The notes below the pieces were generated by a model. It did not search any database, was not told where the DNA came from, and was given only the letters and a program-made list of their open reading frames with translations. DNA of 64,000 nt, taken from NCBI RefSeq assembly GCF_037975245.1, contig NC_092572.1:29063989-29127988 (forward strand). The letters run 5' to 3'. The position numbers were made by a program, and so were the translations under genes. Positions 61,101 to 64,000 of this stretch are shown here, one piece after another (position 1 is the stretch's first letter; each line of letters begins with the position of its first letter). The DNA comes from Apostichopus japonicus (lineage: Eukaryota > Echinodermata > Holothuroidea > Aspidochirotida > Stichopodidae).

Positions 61101-63908
61101 GATCCAACTTTAAGGTCAGTGGGTAAAAGAACCTTTGGTTTTAGCCAAAGGAAGTCAAATAGGTCAAATATGAGAGTCTTGTAAACTATATGTTTAACTG
61201 CAGAGTTAACATTTGGATGAACGTCTTACAAACAAAATGTGACTCCACCTAAGTGAGTTAAAGAAACAATGTGAAAAGGCAGCTGAGTGTAGATAAAAGC
61301 TCAGTGTACTCAGTCACGTTGTATAAACTAAAGCATTAATCAATATTGTATATAATACGTTCATATGTCATAGCTATTATCAGAACCTTATGGTGTTTGT
61401 TTGTGGAGATGGAAGCTCAATTGGAGGTTCAGTTTTTTCCACATGATAACACTAAATGTAAAACTTTGATGTAGCTCATACTAATAGGTAGGACAACATT
61501 GCTATAAAATGATCTTGTAGAAGTGTAGTATGGAATCACCATGCCTGTTGGCAGTTTGGTTTAGTTGTACTACCAACATAAATAGTTACTATATGTATGA
61601 TAGTAAAATTTAAATATTGTGAATATCTTTATTCAATTTCAATTTAATACCTTCCTTTTTACCCCAGGAAATACCATTCACCACAGCAGCTATTTTGAAT
61701 GGACATTTCCGTACATTTGTATTCAATAAGAAAGTTACCATGGAGACGGACAAATGTTCATGTTACTTCAAAGCTGGACAAGAATCATACCTTACAGACT
61801 TAACCTTTGTACTAGAGGTTTGTTATTTATCATGATTCATGCTAATGTAGGTTACATACACATTACATATATATTATCAACATAGCTTCCCTCAGAATAA
61901 AAACCCAGTGACTCCAAATCTCAAAATGAGTGTTGATTTCTTCATGTTCAGATCATTGCTAAGCTTTTTTGCTTATTATTTATAAAATAATTAAATAAAT
62001 CAAACTTAGAGAATCTGAAGGTTCAAACCTAGCAGGATCTTCAGATAAAGCTTTTTGGGACACTAGACAATGAATAGGGTAAAATTAGAACAATAGGCAG
62101 TGAAATAAATGAAATATGAGGTGAAAGGATTACTGAAGATGAAATTGGATGAAGCATGTAAACTTTGCAGTGGACTATATTTAAGAAAAATAGTCAGGAA
62201 AAGATCATTTAAAAAAATCAAGTAAGAAATGATGAGGATATAAGGTGAAAACAAGGGATTAGACTGAAAATGGACTGCTATGTTGCTTAATGATAATTGA
62301 TAACTGATCTGATGAGATACTTGTGTGTGACAAGATTGCTAATGGCATGTTCAACTTAATTGTATCAGTAATTGTTCACATTGGTGAAATCAAATCAAAG
62401 TTGGAATGACATTCCACTGTGTCCAGTTCCTTTTGTTTGAAGCACATATCTAATTGTCACAAGTAACAGATTTACACCAAACAAAAATTATTATTTGTGA
62501 TGTTGTTTTCTGTATTGCAATTATTTAAATATGTTAACGTACTGTTTAACTGAAATGTGTATCATAGACTGCTGTATTGAGGCCTTACATGATAATGGAG
62601 ACTAAATTTAAGTTCCAGATGATAAGTTCATTGCATTTATACTGTGAATCGACACATATTTGAAGATATACAAGTTGCTTGTTTCATAATATCTTTAACG
62701 TTTGTATGAACTCCAAAAAAAGTACCATTGTAAATTCAACATCACAGGAAAACTTAAGGGGCTTGAGAACATGTCATACCCCCCTCACCCAGCTTCATTA
62801 GTGACCCAAATTTTATTTATGAAACATTTTGTTTGCATTAAATTAAAAAAAAATTGGGGTCATACTGTCCATGGTTTATTCATCATTTTTAATTGTGGGA
62901 TGTTGATTGATTTAGAAGCCAAAATGGCTTTTGCATATTGACTGCAGTGACCAGCATTTTTAAGGACATCATATATGTGAGAGGAAATGACGATAATTCT
63001 GCATCTTTTTAGTAATCAACAAAAAATAACTTTAACGGGAGTGATATTTATACAAGGACACGATTAATAAATCCCACCCAACTAATGTTAAACCTTCTTT
63101 CTCCTGAAAAGCAAGTCATCATTTTAAACCTATAAAGCATGTGGGAACTTGCATACAAAATATACGTGAATGCATTTTGGTTACGATGCTGAAGGCTCGG
63201 TAACCTTTAAAATCGCACTGGCGTGTGTGTGTAAATGTGTGTGCATGTAACATGTAGGTTGTAAGTACATGTTCTGTGCAACAATAAGTTTTACCTCTTT
63301 TAATATTAATGAGTGGGCTTAATGGAAATTCATCAAAAATTGCGTGTAAACATGATATCTCAACAAAGACAAGTTGAATCAACGTCATACTAGGTAGACA
63401 GATGCCCTATGATGTGTAGATGTGTCCCTATTGTTAGTGCCTTCCATCTCATGAAAATTAATGAGTGAACAGGGCTTGCCATAAATTTCTTTAAAATGTC
63501 ACTATCTCTACAACTGTAGGTCCCATTTAGTTTATACTTGGTATGGTTCTGTAAGTACAGAGTATGTATCAAATGTTCCATCTTTCACCCTTGGCATATT
63601 AGGTTTATCACACTACATTCATATAATCAACAGTGTTGTTTTCCGTGTGCATATATGAATATTAATCAGTGACATTAAATTCTTAATCAGATATCTCTTA
63701 AAGTTAAAAGTCCATGTTTAACATATTTATTTATATTTTTCTTGTTTTCTGATATTAGGATGGAGTGGAAGATTCTGCAGCTAGCAGTTCTGATAAATTA
63801 GTTGATGCAGGACTATCTCAGTCACAGAAGAGGACTGATGATGATAGTCTAACTGTCAAACAACCCCTACGAAACAGTGATCCAGAAGTCAGAACAGAAA
63901 GTCTCAGG
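44799..63908 (+). CDS. NLR-like gene: DED-DED-NACHT-ZU5-UPA (10 exons, 3' end outside window)
   Basis: Joined exons: 44799-45063, 45422-45721, 50463-52513, 53044-53246, 54204-54280, 58768-59091, 59838-60061, 60450-60590, 61668-61817, 63759-63908. All introns are GT..AG and all phases match, giving 3,885 nt or 1,295 codons with no stop. Domain order: DED-like 1 (residues ~3-88), DED-like 2 (~93-170), NACHT (~225-480), NLR helical region interrupted by two disordered inserts (~480-870), ZU5 (~966-1073), UPA (~1103-1245), acidic linker to the edge. NACHT proteins are STAND NTPases that oligomerise when they sense a ligand; DEDs recruit caspase-8/FADD-like partners; ZU5-UPA is the FIIND module of NLRP1/CARD8 and the core of PIDD. 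I infer a cytosolic innate-immune or cell-death sensor. No LRRs are visible. The start is the ATG just before DED1; the reading frame is also open two codons back to the acceptor at 44793, so an upstream exon is possible. The gene continues past 64 kb. Confidence 0.85.
45422..45721 (+). CDS. Exon: second death-effector-like domain
   Basis: Acceptor ATTTCAG before 45422; donor GAAG|GTATTG after 45721. It enters and leaves in phase 1, so it is a symmetric module exon. Translation begins DQETDYDRFLAGLSAHL and carries FLQTIDKMGIINPSDVSKL, which aligns position for position with the core of the preceding domain (FLLALEERGFIHPSNVNRL). The domain then ends with a helix containing EEYRLLQAVAKIHEYQ. 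The last ~16 residues are a short linker into the NACHT exon. Tandem DEDs are the arrangement of caspase-8/10 and c-FLIP; in an NLR-type protein they would replace the usual CARD or PYD as the signalling end. Reading continues in frame past the donor only through intron-like sequence to a stop near 45880. Confidence 0.8.
45890..46175. repeat. AT-rich / (TA)n tract
   Basis: Long runs of TA broken by ATCTTATA phrases, in the intron after DED2. A further AT-rich stretch with TA runs lies at 47080-47190. Confidence 0.9.
46178..46700. repeat. Direct plus inverted duplication around the tRNA-like SINE
   Basis: A ~57 bp direct repeat (start ATGTTAATGCAATGGAGGTA) at 46178-46234 and 46551-46607. In addition 46221-46308 and 46610-46693 are inverted copies of each other (shared CCTCCACCGGGATTCGAACC in one sense). 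The second tRNA-like part is only the 3' half. A complex nested or rearranged insertion. Confidence 0.75.
46275..46346 (-). pseudogene. tRNA-like head inside an inverted duplication
   Basis: Minus strand: acceptor GCGTCCA/TGGAGGC (6 of 7), A box TAGCCTAGTGGTTAGGGTG, anticodon arm TCCGC-GTACATA-GCGGG (anticodon ACA), B box GGTTCGAATCC. The T stem has mismatches and ACA is not a normal animal anticodon, so likely a tRNA-derived SINE rather than a gene. Confidence 0.6.
47348..50175. mobile_element. Long GGTTCC-terminated repeat, copy D
   Basis: Left end as copy B (GGTTCCTTGC, hairpin, long TG run); right end GCAAGGAGCC. It contains tandem AGGTCA-rich units and an exact 290 bp direct duplication (48687-48976 and 48977-49266). 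The last ~400 bp resemble copy A rather than B. It lies in the intron between the DED2 and NACHT exons. Confidence 0.72.
48687..49266. repeat. Exact 290 bp tandem duplication
   Basis: Two copies starting AACTTGAGAACGAATTGTCC at 48687 and 48977 look identical base for base, so the event is recent or is an assembly artefact. Confidence 0.9.
50463..52513 (+). CDS. Exon: NACHT NTPase with NLR helical region
   Basis: A single 2,051 nt exon, as NACHT regions in NLRs commonly are. Acceptor TTTTAAAG before 50463, donor CACAG|GTAAAG after 52513; enters phase 1, leaves phase 0. Walker A is GQPGSGKT at 50711-50734 (residues 272-279). Walker B is VYLILDGLEE at about 50927-50956 (residues ~344-353). A sensor-1-like stretch IVIITARTDY follows near 51030-51060. 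C-terminal NLR-type helical motifs include LDQLAFNGLCKG and KFLHKLIQEWFAAQYLA (the latter equivalent to the FLHxxFQEFLAA motif of NLRs). Two low-complexity insertions interrupt the helical part: an acidic/Ser-rich one at about 51341-51703 and a Ser/Thr-rich one at about 51845-52069. No transmembrane segment or signal peptide is seen. The role is nucleotide-dependent oligomerisation of the receptor. Confidence 0.93.
53044..53246 (+). CDS. Exon: helical segment after NACHT
   Basis: Acceptor TTTTCCAG before 53044 and donor CACG|GTGAGG after 53246; enters phase 0, leaves phase 2. It is fully open for 67 codons, starting IPIKCLKLSDVVEKITKK and ending with NNEKVEVAR. The content looks alpha-helical and charged. 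It does not show a convincing LRR consensus, so I leave it unnamed. It sits where NLRs usually have the end of the helical domain or the first LRRs. Support comes from the matching splice phases on both sides rather than from family similarity. Confidence 0.7.
54204..54280 (+). CDS. Exon: short linker before ZU5
   Basis: Acceptor with a long T tract and CAG ends at 54203; donor TTTCAG|GTAACA follows 54280. It enters phase 2 and leaves phase 1. It encodes about 25 residues (LLFPSPPVAVEDDKVLNN and a short tail), proline-rich at first and then acidic, as expected for an interdomain linker. Phase 1 matches the ZU5 exon at 58768 directly. Identification rests on splice signals and phase only. Confidence 0.6.
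55305..55515 (+). mobile_element. tRNA-derived SINE, plus-strand subfamily
   Basis: Head has CGGTTAACGCCGGCGTCTCC and B box GGTTCGATTCC. The tail GGCTTCGGTCAGCTTGCGAG and TTTCGCGAGTTCCTGCGGGA matches the minus-strand copies, but the middle differs (GACATGGACGTTAAAATGG), so it is another subfamily. An ATAC-type microsatellite (55516-55558) follows the 3' end. Confidence 0.75.
55516..55558. repeat. ATAC/TACA microsatellite
   Basis: Runs of TACA/CATA units directly after the SINE tail; probably its expanded tail. Confidence 0.85.
57273..57333 (+). CDS. Possible alternative exon (phase conflict)
   Basis: A 61 nt open segment between a weak acceptor (CATTTAG) and a good donor (CTG|GTGAGT). It encodes about 20 residues rich in Ser/Lys (FRLPGRMSSKSSSLKP) and leaves in phase 1, which fits the ZU5 exon at 58768. 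Its frame can only be entered in phase 0, because the upstream in-frame codon is TAG, whereas the preceding exon (54204-54280) leaves in phase 1. So it cannot simply be inserted. It may be an alternative first exon (it begins with ATG), need a further unseen exon, or be chance. Confidence 0.25.
58768..59091 (+). CDS. Exon: ZU5 domain
   Basis: Acceptor ATTGCAG before 58768; donor GAAG|GTAAAT after 59091; enters and leaves in phase 1. The translation contains the ZU5 signature GGVLELPDTGVSLKIPPGGL followed by the beta-strand pattern typical of ZU5 in UNC5, ankyrin and PIDD (LSFSSNSSVVVELLPSNLKL, then KPVKLTLPHCL). The domain runs to about residue 1073, giving ~108 residues, a normal ZU5 length. 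In UNC5/PIDD/NLRP1-type proteins ZU5 packs against the following UPA domain. The whole domain is one symmetric exon, consistent with exon shuffling. The following intron carries a LINE fragment. Confidence 0.92.
59110..59716 (-). mobile_element. Non-LTR retrotransposon fragment (RT C-terminal region)
   Basis: Two overlapping minus-strand frames (59465-59716 and 59244-59468) encode the region after the palm domain of LINE reverse transcriptases: LLYGITNAKMNRLQRIHNTA, then HITPVLEDVHWLPISARIEF, then MNGMAPDYLKNLL. This block is typical of Jockey/CR1/L2-like elements. The copy is 5'-truncated and frameshifted where the two frames meet. At its 3' end (about 59110 on the plus strand) there is a short tail of TAATG units, as in CR1/L2-type elements. 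It lies in the intron between the ZU5 and UPA exons, opposite in strand to the host gene, and is dead. Confidence 0.85.
59838..60061 (+). CDS. Exon: ZU5/UPA junction with Phe-Ser site
   Basis: Acceptor CTCTTCAG before 59838; donor GAG|GTGAGT after 60061; enters phase 1, leaves phase 0. The first ~26 residues finish the ZU5 side (NHPLWEPQPDTPYLLNEENC...). Then comes ELRTFSWEKFDIG, with Phe-Ser at 59918-59923 (F1101/S1102 in the conceptual protein). FIIND proteins and PIDD self-cleave between Phe and Ser at this boundary, helped by a His about 27 residues upstream; here H1076 is 26 residues before the Ser, with two more His at 1070-1071. The rest (IVLYAAKHLPSHKAIVHIDI) starts the UPA fold. Cleavage itself is inference from position. 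Confidence 0.87.
60450..60590 (+). CDS. Exon: UPA domain, middle part
   Basis: Acceptor TGTTTGAAG before 60450; donor CAAAG|GTATGT after 60590; 141 nt, phase 0 to 0. Encodes 47 residues with alternating strand-like segments (KVSVLQKKSGFLFKKGRLPL, then FYFVKTEPPGWNFRPDEGNP). It continues the beta-sandwich of the UPA region between the 59838 and 61668 exons. Similarity is by position and strand pattern; UPA domains diverge strongly in sequence. Confidence 0.8.
61668..61817 (+). CDS. Exon: UPA domain, last part
   Basis: Acceptor TTTTTACCCCAG before 61668; donor TAGAG|GTTTGT after 61817; 150 nt, phase 0 to 0. Encodes 50 residues including FRTFVFNKKVTMETDKCSC and ending LTDLTFVLE, which looks like the closing strands of the UPA sandwich. 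Two close Cys (Cys-Ser-Cys) are a local oddity. The donor GTTTGT is weaker than the others in this gene. Confidence 0.78.
63170..63660. repeat. Degenerate copy of the GGTCA/TG repeat
   Basis: 'CTGGCGTGTGTGTGTAAATG' (63219), 'GTAAACATGATATCTCAAC' (63346) and 'CATACTAGGTAGACAGATGC' (63385) match the start and internal phrases of copies A and D. Intronic. Confidence 0.55.
63759..63908 (+). CDS. Exon: acidic Ser-rich linker after UPA (gene continues)
   Basis: Acceptor CTGATATTAG before 63759; donor CAGG|GTAATA at 63909; 150 nt, phase 0 to 0. Encodes a disordered linker (EDSAASSSDKLVDAG, then KRTDDDSLTVKQPL). In NLRP1, CARD8 and PIDD the UPA is followed by a CARD or death domain; if the same holds here, that domain is coded beyond 64 kb. 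Reading past the donor meets a stop near 63957, so the exon could also be terminal, giving a shorter tail. Confidence 0.7.
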
Positions 63909-64000
63909 GTAATAGTTTACATATACAAAATTATGTTGTCCCGGAAACAGTCTTCTTAGAGCATATAACACAAATTGGAGCTTTACAGTCCATACAGTCT

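Overview
The window is animal nuclear DNA. Coding sequence is split by GT..AG introns, most of the 64 kb is AT-rich intron or intergenic sequence, and there are tRNA-derived SINEs, a non-LTR retrotransposon fragment, short inverted-repeat DNA elements and many tandem repeats. The domain content (tandem DED + NACHT + ZU5 + UPA in one gene) fits a marine invertebrate deuterostome. An echinoderm such as a sea cucumber is my best guess, but that is inference: no species marker is present.

The main content is one plus-strand gene filling roughly 44.8-64 kb and running off the right edge. Ten exons can be joined with intact consensus splice sites and matching phases, giving 1,295 residues with no stop. 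In order they encode two death-effector-like domains (44799-45721), a NACHT NTPase with Walker A and B and NLR-type helical motifs (50463-52513), two short helical or linker exons (53044-54280), a ZU5 domain (58768-59091), a UPA domain (59838-61817) and an acidic/Ser-rich linker (63759-63908). ZU5-UPA is the module called FIIND in vertebrate NLRP1, CARD8 and PIDD. A Phe-Ser pair sits at the expected ZU5/UPA cleavage position with a His 26 residues upstream. I read it as an invertebrate NLR-like, possibly self-cleaving, innate immune or cell-death sensor. Any effector domain after the UPA lies beyond the window.

A second coding region is a beta-propeller-like exon at about 31198-31960 (plus strand). 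A possible start exon for it lies at 24882-24913 (compatible phase). Its phase-0 donor is also compatible with the first DED exon, so the two could be one gene, but this is unproven. A small candidate terminal exon lies at 1470-1551.

The rest is repeats. Four long elements (263-988, 35830-38893, 40758-42634, 47348-50175) share short inverted termini (GGTTCCTTGC / GCAAGGAACC), a TG microsatellite near the left end, and interiors packed with AGGTCA/TGACCT. Diverged ~140 bp units of related sequence occur at 4.9-6.1, 7.3-8.2, 25.2-26.1, 55.1-56.5 and 63.2-63.6 kb. Others are a ~223 bp satellite (32.74-34.45 kb), a hAT-type MITE with target-site duplication (32021-32454), several foldback elements, three minus-strand and one plus-strand copies of one SINE family, tRNA-like pseudogenes, and a LINE fragment inside the ZU5/UPA intron. 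The first 24 kb has almost no convincing coding sequence.
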